DNA of 64,000 nucleotides from Streptomyces sp. NRRL WC-3605 (GCF_001509795.1 NZ_LLZN01000079.1:1-64000), one strand, 5' to 3'. Shown: positions 1 to 9,225, counted from the first letter of the stretch. Numbers and translations: made by a program. Notes: generated from the letters alone by a model not told the origin.

Positions 1-67
1 GCTTCCCCCATCCCCCCTAAGCCCGGCGTCACCCCCGTCCCCACCCTCCCTTCACTGCGAGGTGCCC

Positions 68-1384
68 ATGAGCACTACCCCTCCACCGCAGACCTCGAAG
101 ACCGTCTCCCCGGGCGCTCCCCACCCGGCCGCCACCGCCGGGCACGAGGGCGGTGACGGCGCGTTCGGCTGGCTGCGCGCTCTGGGACCGCGCGGGCGCC
201 GCGCCTTCGCGGGCGCTTTCGGCGGCTATGCCCTGGATTCATATGACTACTTCACCCTGCCGCTCAGCATGGTGGCGCTCGCCGCGTACTTCGGTCTGGA
301 CAGCGGCCAGACCGGTCTCTTCACCACCGTCACACTGGTCGTCTCCGCGATAGGCGGCGCCCTCGCGGGCGTGCTGGCCGACCGGATCGGCCGGGTCAAG
401 GCCCTGATGGTCACCGTCGTCACCTACGCGGTGTTCACCGTGGCCTGCGGATTCGCCCCCAGCTACGAGTGGCTGCTGGTCTTCCGCGCCCTCCAGGGTC
501 TCGGCTTCGGCGGCGAGTGGGCGGTCGGCGCCATCCTGGTCGCCGAGTACGCGAGCGCCCGGCACCGCGGCCGGACCCTGGGGGCGATCCAGAGCTCCTG
601 GGCCGTCGGCTGGGCCCTCGCGGCGGTCACGTACACCCTGGTGTTCTCGTTCGTCGGCGACGACCTGGCCTGGCGGGTGATGTTCTGGACGGGCGCCCTG
701 CCCGCGCTGCTCGTCATCTGGATGCGCCGCCGCGTGCACGACGCCCCCGAGGCCGTCGCCGTACGCGAACAGAGCGCGCAGAAGGGCTCGTTCACCGCGA
801 TCTTCAAGCCGGGACTGCTGCGGGTCACGCTCTTCGCGGGCCTGCTCTCCACGGGCGTCCAGGGCGGCTACTACACGCTGGCCACCTGGGTGCCGACCTA
901 CCTGAAGACCGAGCGGGAACTGTCGGTCGTCGGCACCGGCGGCTATCTGACCTTCCTCATCTCGGGTGCCTTCGCCGGCTATCTGACCGGCGGCTACCTC
1001 ACGGACCTGCTGGGCCGCCGCCGCAACATCTGGCTGTTCGCGCTCCTGTCCGCCGTCTGCATCCTGGCGTACGCGAACATCCCGGCCGGCGCCAACACCA
1101 CGCTGCTGGTGCTCGGTTTCCCGCTCGGGTTCTGCATGTCGGCCATCTTCAGCGGCTTCGGCTCGTATCTGAGCGAGCTGTACCCGACGGCCGTGCGCGG
1201 TACAGGACAGGGCTTCACGTACAACACGGGCCGCGCGGTGGGTGCCGTCTTCCCCACCATGGTGGGCTTCCTCGCCGACAGCTGGGGAGTGGGCGGCGCG
1301 CTGGTGTTCGGCGCGATCGGCTACGGCATCGCGGCGCTGGCCCTGCTCGGACTGCCGGAGACGCGCGGGAAGGAGCTGGTGTGA
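68..1384 (+). CDS. MFS transporter, metabolite:H+ symporter type
   Basis: This is a 438-residue, 12-helix major facilitator protein of the inner membrane. The loop after helix 2 reads [10 protein letters not shown], the usual MFS motif A, and the stretch [20 protein letters not shown] is typical of the sugar/aromatic-acid/metabolite symporter branch. I start at the ATG at 68, not the in-frame GTG at 62, because the weak GAGGTG box at 59-64 is only placed well for the ATG. The next gene overlaps its stop by 4 bases (GTGA), so it is the first gene of the operon with DUF1445 and pxpABC. That context suggests uptake of 5-oxoproline, glutamate or a related carboxylate, which is inference. The promoter lies mostly outside the window. 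Confidence 0.85.
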   Translation: MSTTPPPQTSKTVSPGAPHPAATAGHEGGDGAFGWLRALGPRGRRAFAGAFGGYALDSYDYFTLPLSMVALAAYFGLDSGQTGLFTTVTLVVSAIGGALAGVLADRIGRVKALMVTVVTYAVFTVACGFAPSYEWLLVFRALQGLGFGGEWAVGAILVAEYASARHRGRTLGAIQSSWAVGWALAAVTYTLVFSFVGDDLAWRVMFWTGALPALLVIWMRRRVHDAPEAVAVREQSAQKGSFTAIFKPGLLRVTLFAGLLSTGVQGGYYTLATWVPTYLKTERELSVVGTGGYLTFLISGAFAGYLTGGYLTDLLGRRRNIWLFALLSAVCILAYANIPAGANTTLLVLGFPLGFCMSAIFSGFGSYLSELYPTAVRGTGQGFTYNTGRAVGAVFPTMVGFLADSWGVGGALVFGAIGYGIAALALLGLPETRGKELV

Positions 1385-2220
1385 ACCGCACCGCCTCGCC
1401 CGGCGTCGACGACTCGCCGGTCACCCTCCGCGAGCCGCACGCGCACGCGTGGAGCCCCGCGGAGGCCCGCGCCCGCTTCCGGGCCGGGCTGACGGGCCCC
1501 ACCGCGGGGGTCGTGGCCGGCCACACGCAGGCCAACCTCATCTCCGTACCCGCCGACTGGGCCTACGACATGCTGCTGTTCTGCCAGCGCAATCCGAAGC
1601 CCTGCCCGGTGCTCGACGTCACGGACGCCGGTTCCTGGACGACGGTCCTGGCGGACGGGGCGGATCTGCGCACCGACCTGCCGCGCTACCGGGTCTGGCG
1701 GGACGGGGAGCTGGTGGACGAGCCGACGGACGTACGCGCCCACTGGCGCGGCGATCTGGTGTCGTTCCTGATCGGGTGCAGCTTCACGTTCGAGTCGGCG
1801 CTCGGTGACGCGGGCGTCCCGATCCGCCATGTCGAGCAGGGCCGCAACGTCCCGATGTACGTCACCGGTCGCCCGTGCCGTCCCGCGGGGCGGCTGCGCG
1901 GGCCGATGGTGGTGTCGATGCGGCCGGTGCCCCCGCGGCACGTGGCGGCCGCGCTGCGGGAGACGGGACTGCTCCCCGCGGTGCACGGCGGTCCCGTCCA
2001 CTGCGGCGACCCGTCGGCGCTCGGCATAGCGGACCTGGGCCGCCCCGACTTCGGCGACCCGGTGGACCTGGAGCCCGACGACATCCCCATGTTCTGGGCC
2101 TGCGGGGTGACTCCGCAGGCCGCGGTGATGGCCTCGCGCCCGCCGTTCGCCCTCACGCACGCACCAGGTCAGATGTTCCTGACCGACGCCCGCGACGAGC
2201 AGTACCGCATCGTCGCCTGA
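1381..2220 (+). CDS. DUF1445 family protein (putative hydro-lyase / D-glutamate cyclase family)
   Basis: The 279-residue product matches the DUF1445 (YcsI-like) family in length and in blocks such as [11 protein letters not shown] near the N-terminus, CSFTFESAL in the middle and [11 protein letters not shown] near the C-terminus. Family members are annotated as hydro-lyases, and the DUF1445 domain of the mitochondrial relative converts D-glutamate to 5-oxo-D-proline. The GTG start overlaps the stop of the MFS gene as GTGA. Lying directly before pxpABC, it could feed D-glutamate-derived 5-oxoproline into the oxoprolinase or handle the D-isomer. The family call is firm; the reaction in this organism is inferred. 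Confidence 0.82.
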   Translation: MNRTASPGVDDSPVTLREPHAHAWSPAEARARFRAGLTGPTAGVVAGHTQANLISVPADWAYDMLLFCQRNPKPCPVLDVTDAGSWTTVLADGADLRTDLPRYRVWRDGELVDEPTDVRAHWRGDLVSFLIGCSFTFESALGDAGVPIRHVEQGRNVPMYVTGRPCRPAGRLRGPMVVSMRPVPPRHVAAALRETGLLPAVHGGPVHCGDPSALGIADLGRPDFGDPVDLEPDDIPMFWACGVTPQAAVMASRPPFALTHAPGQMFLTDARDEQYRIVA

Positions 2221-2247
2221 CCACGGGACCGGAGAAACGAGCGCCTC

Positions 2248-3006
2248 ATGACCTCGATCGATCTCAACGCCGACCTGGGCGAGGGCTTCGGCCGCTGGCA
2301 GCTCACCGACGACGAGCGGCTCTTGTCGGTCGTCACCAGTGCCAACGTGGCCTGCGGCTTCCACGCCGGGGACGCGGCCACCATGCGGCGCGTGTGCGAG
2401 CAGGCGGCCGCGCGCGGGGTGCGGATCGGCGCCCAGGTCTCCTACCGGGACCTCGCGGGGTTCGGACGGCGCGCGATGGACGTGCCGCCCGCCGAGCTGA
2501 CGGCCGAAGTGGCGTACCAGATCGGGGCGCTGGAGGTCTTCGCGCGGGCCGCGGGCGCGCGCGTGGCGTACGTGAAACCGCACGGCGCCCTCTACAACCG
2601 GGTCGTGCACGACGAGGAGCAGGCGGGCGCGGTCGTCGACGGCGTGCTCCTCGCCGACGCCGCCCTGCCCGTGCTCGGCCTGCCCGGCTCACGGCTGCTG
2701 GAGCTGGCGGACAAGGCCGGACTGCCCACGGTCACCGAGGCGTTCGCGGACCGGGCGTACACCGAGCAGGGCACGCTCGTCCCGCGCGGCCGGGACGGTG
2801 CCGTGGTCACCGACCCGGAGGCCGTCGTGGAACGCTCGCTGGGGCTGGCCCGCGCGGGCGAGGTCATCTCCCACGCGGGGACGCGGGTGGAGGTACGCGC
2901 GCGGTCGCTGTGCCTGCACGGCGACACCCCCGGCGCCGTCGAACTGGCCCGCCGGGTGCGGGAGCGGCTGGAGGCGTCGGGTGTCCGGGTGGAGGCCTTC
3001 GCATGA
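2248..3006 (+). CDS. pxpA: 5-oxoprolinase subunit A (LamB/YcsF family)
   Basis: PxpA is one of three subunits of the prokaryotic ATP-dependent 5-oxoprolinase, which opens 5-oxo-L-proline to glutamate in the cytoplasm. The 252-residue protein starts with the family signature LNADLGEGFG and carries NVACGFHAGD and VKPHGALYN, the conserved Asp/His-rich blocks of the LamB/YcsF fold. Length is the usual one. A GGAGA stretch sits about 15 bases before the ATG. The stop overlaps the start of pxpB by 4 bases (ATGA), so the subunits are translationally coupled. Confidence 0.95.
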   Translation: MTSIDLNADLGEGFGRWQLTDDERLLSVVTSANVACGFHAGDAATMRRVCEQAAARGVRIGAQVSYRDLAGFGRRAMDVPPAELTAEVAYQIGALEVFARAAGARVAYVKPHGALYNRVVHDEEQAGAVVDGVLLADAALPVLGLPGSRLLELADKAGLPTVTEAFADRAYTEQGTLVPRGRDGAVVTDPEAVVERSLGLARAGEVISHAGTRVEVRARSLCLHGDTPGAVELARRVRERLEASGVRVEAFA

Positions 3007-3620
3007 GGACGCTCCCCGTCGGCGACGACGCGCTGCTGGTGGAGGTGTCCTCGGGCGAGGAGGCCCGCGCCCTGCACGCGGAGCTGCTGCGCCGCCGCGC
3101 CGAAGGCTTGCTGGCGGTACGGGAGATCGTCCCCGCTGCACGTACGGTCCTGCTCGACGGCCTGACCGACCCCGACCGCCTCGCCGCCGAACTCGCCCTG
3201 TCCGACGTCCCTCCCGCCCCGGCACACGCGCGTGACGTCGTGCAGCTCCCCGTGCGCTACGACGGACCCGACCTGGCCGATGTCGCCGCGCATTGGGGGG
3301 TGCCGCCGGACGAGGTGGCCCGTATCCACGCGGGCACCGAATTCAGCGTCGCCTTCTGCGGGTTCGCACCCGGCTTCGGCTATCTGACCGGGCTGCCACG
3401 GCGGTACGACGTCCCACGCCGGGCGACCCCGCGCACGGCCGTCCCCGCGGGCGCGGTGGCCCTGGCGGGCCCGTACACGGGCGTGTACCCGCGTTCCTCG
3501 CCGGGCGGCTGGCAGTTGATCGGCACCACGGACGCGGTCCTGTGGGACCACACGCGGATGCCGGCGGCGCTGCTGGCGCCGGGGACGCGGGTGCGGTTCG
3601 TCCCGGTGGACTACTCATGA
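3003..3620 (+). CDS. pxpB: 5-oxoprolinase subunit B (KipI-like)
   Basis: This 205-residue protein is the KipI-type subunit of 5-oxoprolinase. Conserved blocks are visible: HAGTEFSVAFCGFAPGFGYL around residue 110-130 and GGWQLIGTT near residue 170. In Bacillus the homologue was first described as an inhibitor of kinase KinA, but next to pxpA and pxpC the oxoprolinase role is the better call. It overlaps both neighbours by 4 bases (ATGA), so the three genes form one coupled translation unit. Confidence 0.94.
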   Translation: MRTLPVGDDALLVEVSSGEEARALHAELLRRRAEGLLAVREIVPAARTVLLDGLTDPDRLAAELALSDVPPAPAHARDVVQLPVRYDGPDLADVAAHWGVPPDEVARIHAGTEFSVAFCGFAPGFGYLTGLPRRYDVPRRATPRTAVPAGAVALAGPYTGVYPRSSPGGWQLIGTTDAVLWDHTRMPAALLAPGTRVRFVPVDYS

Positions 3621-4483
3621 CCGATCACGCGCTCTCCGTCGTCCGCGCCGGTGCCCTGACCACCGTGCAGGATCTCGGCCGTCCCGGTCACGCGCACCTC
3701 GGCGTGCCGCGCTCGGGTGCCCTGGACCCGCCCGCGGCGGGGCTCGCGAACCGACTGGTCGGCAACCCCGTCGACGCCGCCGTCCTGGAGACGACCCTCG
3801 ACGGCTGTACGGTGCGGCCCCGTTCCACGGTCGCCGTCGCGGCCACGGGCGCGCCCTGCCGGGTCACGGTGGACGGCCGTCCGGTCGCCTGGGGCGCTCC
3901 GGTGCGGGTGCCGGCGGGTGCCCTGCTGGACGTCGGGCCCGCCACGGCGGGCGTTCGCACCTATGTGGCCGTCTCCGGGGGCGTCGCCGTCGAGCCGGTG
4001 CTGGGCAGCCGCTCGACGGACCTGCTGTCGGGCCTGGGTCCGTCGCCCCTCACGGACGGCGCGGTGCTGCCCCTGGGCCGCCCGGCGGGGCCGCACGCGC
4101 GTGTGGACGTCGCCCCCCAGCCGGCGCCCCCCACGGAACTGGTCCTGCGCGTCACGCTCGGCCCGCGCGCGGACTGGTTCTCCCCGGAGGCGGTACGGGT
4201 CCTCACATCCCGCGTCTACCGGGTCTCCCCCGCGAGCAACCGCATCGGGCTGCGCACCGAGGGACCGGCCCTCGACCGGGCGATCACGCGTGAACTGCCC
4301 AGCGAGGGCATGGTCCTGGGCGCGGTCCAGGTGCCGCCCGACGGCCGTCCCCTCGTCTTCCTCGCCGACCACCCGACCACGGGCGGCTACCCGGTGATCG
4401 CGGTGGTCCGCACCCCCGACCTCCCAGCCGCCGCCCAGGCCCGCCCGGGCACCCCGATCCGCTTTCTCGCGGTCCGCCGCTGA
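3617..4483 (+). CDS. pxpC: 5-oxoprolinase subunit C (KipA / biotin-dependent carboxyltransferase-like family)
   Basis: This 288-residue protein is the KipA-type partner of PxpB. It opens with TTVQDLGRPGHAHLGVPRSG, the family signature, and later has SNRIGLRTEG and GGYPVIAVV. Its fold is related to the urea-carboxylase allophanate domain; PxpB and PxpC together bind ATP and phosphorylate the oxoproline amide. It is the last gene of the operon and is followed by a possible terminator stem at 4495-4540. Confidence 0.94.
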   Translation: MTDHALSVVRAGALTTVQDLGRPGHAHLGVPRSGALDPPAAGLANRLVGNPVDAAVLETTLDGCTVRPRSTVAVAATGAPCRVTVDGRPVAWGAPVRVPAGALLDVGPATAGVRTYVAVSGGVAVEPVLGSRSTDLLSGLGPSPLTDGAVLPLGRPAGPHARVDVAPQPAPPTELVLRVTLGPRADWFSPEAVRVLTSRVYRVSPASNRIGLRTEGPALDRAITRELPSEGMVLGAVQVPPDGRPLVFLADHPTTGGYPVIAVVRTPDLPAAAQARPGTPIRFLAVRR

Positions 4484-4494
4484 GCCCTGCCGGG

Positions 4495-4540
4495 GGCTGG
4501 GCCGCCGAGGGGTGGCACCCCGCGTGCCGGAGGAGCCCAG
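4495..4540 (+). terminator. Possible terminator stem after pxpC
   Basis: GCTGGGC at 4495-4501 can pair with GCCCAGC at 4534-4540, with a GGGGTGG/CACCCC-type inner stem. It begins 12 bases after the pxpC stop. There is no T tract, so this is only a candidate, as is common in high-GC genomes. Confidence 0.35.
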
Positions 4541-4925
4541 CGGCGCTGCGCCCGCTCGGCGCCCGGCACGGCCTGCGGGCCCCGACCGGCGGCGATGCCC
4601 CGGCGGACCGCACTGCTCCGGACACCAACCGACGGATGCGCCGTCCGCCGCCCAGGTTCGTACCTGGCGTCCCGGAGCAGCCGTCGGCGCGCCGGACCGG
4701 GCAGGAGCCGCGTCTCAAGGCGGTCCCGGCCAGCGGGCGCAACCCGGGCGCGCCGGACGCCCGGCGGCGAAGCGGGGGGCCTCCGACCGGTCCGGCGGCG
4801 AGCGCGGGCACTCGCGCCGCGTGCCGACCACGTCCCGGGAGCACCCCGGATCGGGCAGCCGGGGACCGGCCCGAGGTGCGGCGACGCAGGTCCGCCCATG
4901 CCAGGACGGCACCGCCCCCGGGGCG
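4541..4925. other. Gene-free GC-rich stretch
   Basis: About 385 bases between pxpC and the converging HEAT-repeat gene. Open frames cross it on both strands, but their translations are low-complexity Arg/Pro/Gly/Ala sequences that resemble no family I know, and none has a convincing start with a ribosome binding site. I see no terminator, tRNA or repeat in it. It may be a decayed gene. Confidence 0.4.
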
Positions 4926-6344
4926 TCAGCCCAGGGCCGTGTCCGGCCCGATCCGGCTGCGTACGGCCGTCTGCACCTCGTCCTCCTCCGCCGGATCGGC
5001 GGCCAGGCGGCGCAGGCGCTCCACGACCCGGGTGTCGCCGGTCTCGGCGTGCCGGGCGGCGATCTCGCGGGTGTTCTCCTCGCAGTCCCAGAGGCATTCG
5101 ACGGCGAAGCCGGCCGCGAAGGAGGGGTCGGTGGCGGCGAGGGCGCGGGCGGTGCGGCCGCGCAGATGGGAGGAGGCGGTCTCCCGGTAGATGTGGCGCA
5201 GGACGGGGGCGGCGCAGGCGATGCCGAGTCGTCCGGCGCCGTCCACGAGGGTCCACAGCGTGGGGGCGTCGGGGCCCTCCCCCCGGACGGCCTCCCGCAG
5301 GGCCGCGAGGACGAGGTCCTTGTCCTGGGCGCCGCCCCGGCAGGCGAGCACGCGGCCGGCCGCGGCGCCCAGCGCGTCGGGCCGCCGGGCCCAGCCGCGC
5401 GCGCGGTCGACGGCGACCACGCCGCGCATGCGTTCGAATGCGTCGAGGGCGGCCTCGACGACGACCGGTGGGCCGGTGACGACGGCGGCCTCGACGAGGT
5501 CGAGCACGTCGGGGTCGCCGGTGTCGGCGAGGTAGCGCAAGGCGGTGCAGCGGGCTCCGTCGCCGCCGTCCCGGGCCGCCGCGAGGATCTGCGGCCGGTC
5601 CTCGGGCCCGGCGACGGCCGACAGGCACCGGGCGGCGGGCACGTGCAGCGCGGCGCCGCGTTCGAGGCCCTGCTGGGCCCAGTCGAAGACCGCCTGCACG
5701 CTCCATCCCGGGCGTGGCCCGGTGGGGCTCATCTGGCGCTGCCAGCGGTCGAAGGAGCCCGTCTCGTGCGCGGCACGCACGCGCGTGGCGATCGACGGGC
5801 GGGGATCGTCGGCCCACAGCCGCCAGGGCCGGGGCTCGAAGGCGTCGCGGACGGCGACGGCCAGCTCGGCGTCGCCCTCCGGATCGGCCGGGAAGCGCGC
5901 CAGGACGGGGGCTGCGAGGGCGCGCAGGCCGGCGTCGTCGTCCCTGAGCGCCAGTTCGTCCAGGGCCCACGCCCAGTTCGCGCCCGAGGCGGCGTACCTG
6001 CGGAGCAGTTCGAGGGCGTCCCTGCGGCCGTAGGACGCGAGATGGCCCAGGACGGCGAGGGCGAGCCCGGTGCGTGACTCCTCGGTGTCGAGGGTGTCCT
6101 CGACGTCGAAGAGGTGGGCCTCGATCGTGTCGAGCTCGCCGTTCAGGTCGAGGTAGAGCCGGGCGTAGTAGAGGGAGCGGTTCTCCACCTGCCAGTCGTG
6201 CCGGGGGTCGTGCAGCACGCACTGGTCGAGGGCCGCGAGCGCCTCGGAGCGCGGTGCGGTGAGCGCGTGCAGCGTTCCGTCGCCGCGGCCCCGCTGGAGC
6301 AGGCCGAGCAGCGTACCGCTGGGCGCTATGACCGGTTCGAACAT
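4926..6344 (-). CDS. HEAT/PBS-lyase-like repeat protein
   Basis: The 472-residue product is almost entirely helical, with repeated Ala/Leu/Arg-rich units, for example AVLGHLASYGRRDALELLRRYA near residue 93 and RTARALAATDPSFAAGFAVE near the C-terminus. These look like HEAT or Armadillo-type repeats, which form a binding scaffold. No catalytic motif or signal peptide is visible. I start at the ATG at 6344; the frame stays open upstream, but that extension is Arg-rich and implausible. The partner is unknown. Similar proteins are common and unstudied in Streptomyces. Confidence 0.72.
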   Translation of the reverse strand: MFEPVIAPSGTLLGLLQRGRGDGTLHALTAPRSEALAALDQCVLHDPRHDWQVENRSLYYARLYLDLNGELDTIEAHLFDVEDTLDTEESRTGLALAVLGHLASYGRRDALELLRRYAASGANWAWALDELALRDDDAGLRALAAPVLARFPADPEGDAELAVAVRDAFEPRPWRLWADDPRPSIATRVRAAHETGSFDRWQRQMSPTGPRPGWSVQAVFDWAQQGLERGAALHVPAARCLSAVAGPEDRPQILAAARDGGDGARCTALRYLADTGDPDVLDLVEAAVVTGPPVVVEAALDAFERMRGVVAVDRARGWARRPDALGAAAGRVLACRGGAQDKDLVLAALREAVRGEGPDAPTLWTLVDGAGRLGIACAAPVLRHIYRETASSHLRGRTARALAATDPSFAAGFAVECLWDCEENTREIAARHAETGDTRVVERLRRLAADPAEEDEVQTAVRSRIGPDTALG

Positions 6345-6644
6345 GGGAAACAGCCTCACATCAAGCGTCGACGCAACCGGGGATCTTGCTTCACCTGGCC
6401 GCGTGACAACACGTCGGGGCGCCCGCCGTTTCCTGCTTGCTGTAGACCATCTTCCTCTGCCTCTCGTCGGTGGCCCATGCGGACCGATCACGGCCCGCGC
6501 GGTGCGGCAACACCTGCCCAGCCCTCGCGTCCGTGAATCACGACGTCATGATGACTCGGCACTTCCGTCTGCCGCGACCGAAATTACGGCGGCCCTGTAC
6601 CGCCTCCCCCGTTTTCCGTGTCTGCGCTGGTCAGAGCCCTCGGA
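6345..6644. other. Intergenic region upstream of the HEAT-repeat gene
   Basis: About 300 bases with lower GC than the flanks, for example around 6430-6460 and 6540-6600. It lies between the start of the HEAT-repeat gene and the stop of the ankyrin gene, both leftward, so it should hold the HEAT-gene promoter and possibly the ankyrin-gene terminator. I could not fix either with confidence. Confidence 0.4.
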
Positions 6645-7037
6645 TCAGTGTGCGCCGAACAGCTCGAGCAGTTCGGCCCTGCCGAACATCCGGGCGGTGT
6701 CGGCGGCGGACGGCGTGCCCGCGGCCGGATCGGCGCCCGCCTCGACGAGGACCTTGATCACCTCGGTCTCGCCCTTGAAGACCGCTCCGGCGAGTGGTGT
6801 CTGGCCTCGGTCGTTGACGCGGTCGGCCTCGGCCCCGCGCGCGAGGAGGGCGCGTACGGCGTCGGCGTGCCCGTGGTAGGCGGCGAGCATCACGAGGGAG
6901 TCGCCGCGGTCGTTGGTGAGGTTGGCCGGAACGCCCGCGTCGACGTACGCCACGAGCTGCTCGGTCTCCCCCTGCCGGGCCAGATCGAAGATCTTGGTCG
7001 CCAGCTCCACGACCTCGGGGTCGGGGGCTTCGCTCAT
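6645..7037 (-). CDS. Small ankyrin-repeat protein
   Basis: The 130-residue product has about three ankyrin repeats. Units such as NDRGDSLVMLAAYHGHADAV (residues about 47-66) and NDRGQTPLAGAVFKGETEVI (about 80-99) show the G-x-TPL-A and G-H/E-x-x-V/I pattern. These proteins act by protein binding; the partner is unknown. The ATG at 7037 has an AGGAAGGCGG stretch upstream on the coding strand, which supports this start over longer ones. It is transcribed away from smeA. Confidence 0.85.
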   Translation of the reverse strand: MSEAPDPEVVELATKIFDLARQGETEQLVAYVDAGVPANLTNDRGDSLVMLAAYHGHADAVRALLARGAEADRVNDRGQTPLAGAVFKGETEVIKVLVEAGADPAAGTPSAADTARMFGRAELLELFGAH

Positions 7038-7348
7038 GACCGGACCGCCTTCCTGCGTGCACGGGGACTGGGTTCTGCGGGGAGCAGGGTACGGCCGGCG
7101 AGCGGAGCGCGGCCGTACGGGTGATTCGCCAGCGTACTGGCTCGCGCGGCACATGACCCGATGCGTCCGCGGCAAAGATCATCGCAGACACAGTGGGGCG
7201 CGGGAGCCCAGCTCATCGAGCCAAGGACACTCCGCCGACCGGGGGAAATCCGCCGAATTTCACCCAGTTGCACCTTTTATCGTATGGATACATCCTGTGA
7301 GCCTGGAAGTACTCATGGTGACTGTCCCCACAAACCAGGAGCACTCAG
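7038..7348 (+). promoter_or_regulatory. Region between ankyrin gene and smeA, expected to hold the smeA-sffA promoter
   Basis: About 310 bases between divergent genes. GC content falls towards smeA, with an AT-richer patch at about 7255-7300 that is a reasonable place for the promoter. In S. coelicolor smeA-sffA transcription depends on the whi sporulation regulators, as I recall. A single GACAC (7226-7230), the core of WhiA sites, is present, but one 5-mer proves nothing. I could not assign -35 and -10 boxes. Confidence 0.35.
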
Positions 7349-7543
7349 ATGATCCTCTCCATCTCAGGCGTCGTACTGCTCGGCATCGTCGTCTTCATCT
7401 TCTTCCGCAAGGACGGACTGAAGGCGTCGCACGCCCTGATCTCGGCCCTGTTCGGCTTCTACCTGGCAAGCACGGCCATCGCCCCGAGCATCAAGGCAGG
7501 CGGCGAGAGCCTGGCGAGCCTTCTGGGCGGCATCCAATTCTGA
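7349..7543 (+). CDS. smeA: SmeA-like small sporulation membrane protein
   Basis: The 64-residue protein is two membrane helices joined by a short charged loop. Residues 1-19 are hydrophobic, then RKDGLK, then residues about 30-48. Size, topology and position directly before an FtsK/SpoIIIE-like gene match smeA of S. coelicolor, whose product targets SffA to sporulation septa and affects spore chromosome segregation and wall thickness (knowledge of the family). AGGAG precedes the ATG. The gene is cotranscribed with sffA across a 41-base gap. Confidence 0.85.
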   Translation: MILSISGVVLLGIVVFIFFRKDGLKASHALISALFGFYLASTAIAPSIKAGGESLASLLGGIQF

Positions 7544-7584
7544 CGCCGCCCCCTCCCGCCCGTACGCACTCGTAGGAGACAGCA

Positions 7585-9225
7585 GTGGCCCGCCGCCCCC
7601 TCCCCCGCATCCTGAGCACCGGCAGCGCACAGTTCGCCCGGAGCCGAGAGCTGGCCCGGACGCAGTTCGCCCGAAGCCGGGAGCTGGCCCGGACGGCGGG
7701 CGACAGCGCCTCCGACGTCCTCCACCCGCTGATCACGATCACCCGCGGACTGCGCCGGCTGGCTGCCGCCGGACGGCGCAGGTGGGCCGAGACCCCCAAG
7801 GACAGACGCGGTCCGCTGCTCTTCCTGGTGGCCTCGGTGATCCTGGTCGTCGCGCTGGTTCCGTACGGGCCGCTGCTCGCCGTCATCACTGTGATGGCGG
7901 CGGCAGCCTGGCAGGGCAGGGACCGCGAACCGGCGGCTCCCGAGGGGCCGGACGCGTCCCGGACGGAGCGGCTGAAGACGCTGTACGAGGCGCTCGTCCC
8001 GTACTTCTCCGCTCCCGACGACCCCGAGCCGCTGTACTCCCGCGGCGGCGACTGGGAGAAGGCCCTGCCCGAGCACGAGTTCGACGGCACCGGCCGGGTG
8101 GCCCGGCTGCTGGTCCGCTATCCGGCCTACTTCACCGACGGGGAGGCGCAGGCCCGTCTCCGCATCGAGCACCTGCTGACCTCCAAGGCGGGCCGTGGCC
8201 GCGAGTACCATTTCGACTGGGACGAGCAGGGCAACGAGCTGACGGTCTCGGCGCTCGCCCCGCTGCCCACGGACATCGCCGCCCAGCGCTTCGTCACGGC
8301 GCCGGGCGAGACCGTGCTGGGCTTCACCGACGCCACCCTGGTCCGCCGCACGCTGCCGCTCACCCACGGCGCGCAGCAGCGCGACGTCCCGCCGGTGGTG
8401 TGGCGCACCGGTCTGCGGTCCACCGAGCCGCATCTGCTCGCCGTCGGCCAGCCCGGCAGCGGCACGTCCACCCTGCTGCGCTCGATCGCGCTCCAGGCCC
8501 TCCAGCACGGTGACGTGGTCATCGTGGAGGGCGGCGGCACCGGCGAGTACGCCTGCCTGACCGGCCGGGACGGCGTCCTCGCCGTCGAGTGCGGGCTGGC
8601 CGGGGCGGTGGCCAGCATCGAATGGGTGGCGACCGAGACGGAACGGCGCCTGATCGCCGTCAACCGGGCCCGGCAGGCCGGCAACCCGCCGCCCGAGGAC
8701 ACCAAGCGCCCGCTGTGGGTCCTCCTCGACCGCCCGACCGTCTTCACGCACCTGGCCGCCGCCGACGGCCGCAAGGACCCCCAGTCCCTGCTCCAGGTGC
8801 CCCTGCGGCACGGCCGCGCCGCCGGGATCACGGTGGTCGTGGCCGAGCAGTGGGACGCACTGGACGCCCTCGGCGACGCCGTACGCCAGCACACGCGCGC
8901 GCGTGTCGTGCTCGGCGCGGCGACGGCGGAGCAGCTCGAGTCCGTCCTCGGCGCTCCCCCGCACACCACGCCGGTCTCCGAGACCCCGCCCGGCCGCGGC
9001 TACGCCCGCCTGGGCACCGGCCAGGTCCACCGACTCCAGGTGCCGGCCACTCCGGACCCGTACGACGACGCGACGAGCGAGGCGCACCGGCAGGCCGTGC
9101 TGGACCTGCTGCCGGAGCGCACCACCCCGATGGAGGCCGAGCCGTCGCCCCGGCTGACGAAGACCGAGCCGGAGGCCGAGCCGGAGCCGGTCCCGGTCGA
9201 GGCCGTGGTGGCCGAGACGTCCTGA
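7585..9225 (+). CDS. sffA: SffA-like FtsK/SpoIIIE-family septal protein
   Basis: The 546-residue protein has an N-terminal basic segment with an 11-residue tandem repeat (16-37), a membrane hairpin at about 76-109, an FtsK/SpoIIIE-type P-loop domain from about residue 250 to 500, and an acidic Glu/Pro tail. In S. coelicolor SffA is brought to sporulation septa by SmeA and helps clear DNA from closing septa. An oddity stands out: the Walker A position reads GQPGSGTS (288-295), with Thr294 where Lys is expected. The Walker B strand LWVLLDRP (377-384) has Arg after Asp382 in place of Glu. No FtsK gamma domain is seen. GTAGGAGAC precedes the GTG start. Confidence 0.87.
   Translation: MARRPLPRILSTGSAQFARSRELARTQFARSRELARTAGDSASDVLHPLITITRGLRRLAAAGRRRWAETPKDRRGPLLFLVASVILVVALVPYGPLLAVITVMAAAAWQGRDREPAAPEGPDASRTERLKTLYEALVPYFSAPDDPEPLYSRGGDWEKALPEHEFDGTGRVARLLVRYPAYFTDGEAQARLRIEHLLTSKAGRGREYHFDWDEQGNELTVSALAPLPTDIAAQRFVTAPGETVLGFTDATLVRRTLPLTHGAQQRDVPPVVWRTGLRSTEPHLLAVGQPGSGTSTLLRSIALQALQHGDVVIVEGGGTGEYACLTGRDGVLAVECGLAGAVASIEWVATETERRLIAVNRARQAGNPPPEDTKRPLWVLLDRPTVFTHLAAADGRKDPQSLLQVPLRHGRAAGITVVVAEQWDALDALGDAVRQHTRARVVLGAATAEQLESVLGAPPHTTPVSETPPGRGYARLGTGQVHRLQVPATPDPYDDATSEAHRQAVLDLLPERTTPMEAEPSPRLTKTEPEAEPEPVPVEAVVAETS
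7630..7695 (+). repeat. 33-bp tandem repeat inside sffA
   Basis: Two adjacent 33-base copies (7630-7662 and 7663-7695) differ at only a few bases and encode QFARSRELART twice, at residues 16-26 and 27-37. The unit is basic and probably helical, placed before the membrane hairpin on the cytoplasmic side. Confidence 0.9.

Noticed and set aside
4387..6222. A 611-codon open frame on the minus strand across pxpC and the HEAT-repeat gene
   Set aside because: The product is almost only Arg, Pro, Gly and Ala and lies in a different frame of a convincing gene.
7226..7230. GACAC as a WhiA site for smeA-sffA
   Set aside because: A single 5-base match in a GC-rich genome is expected by chance; kept only as a remark in the promoter entry.
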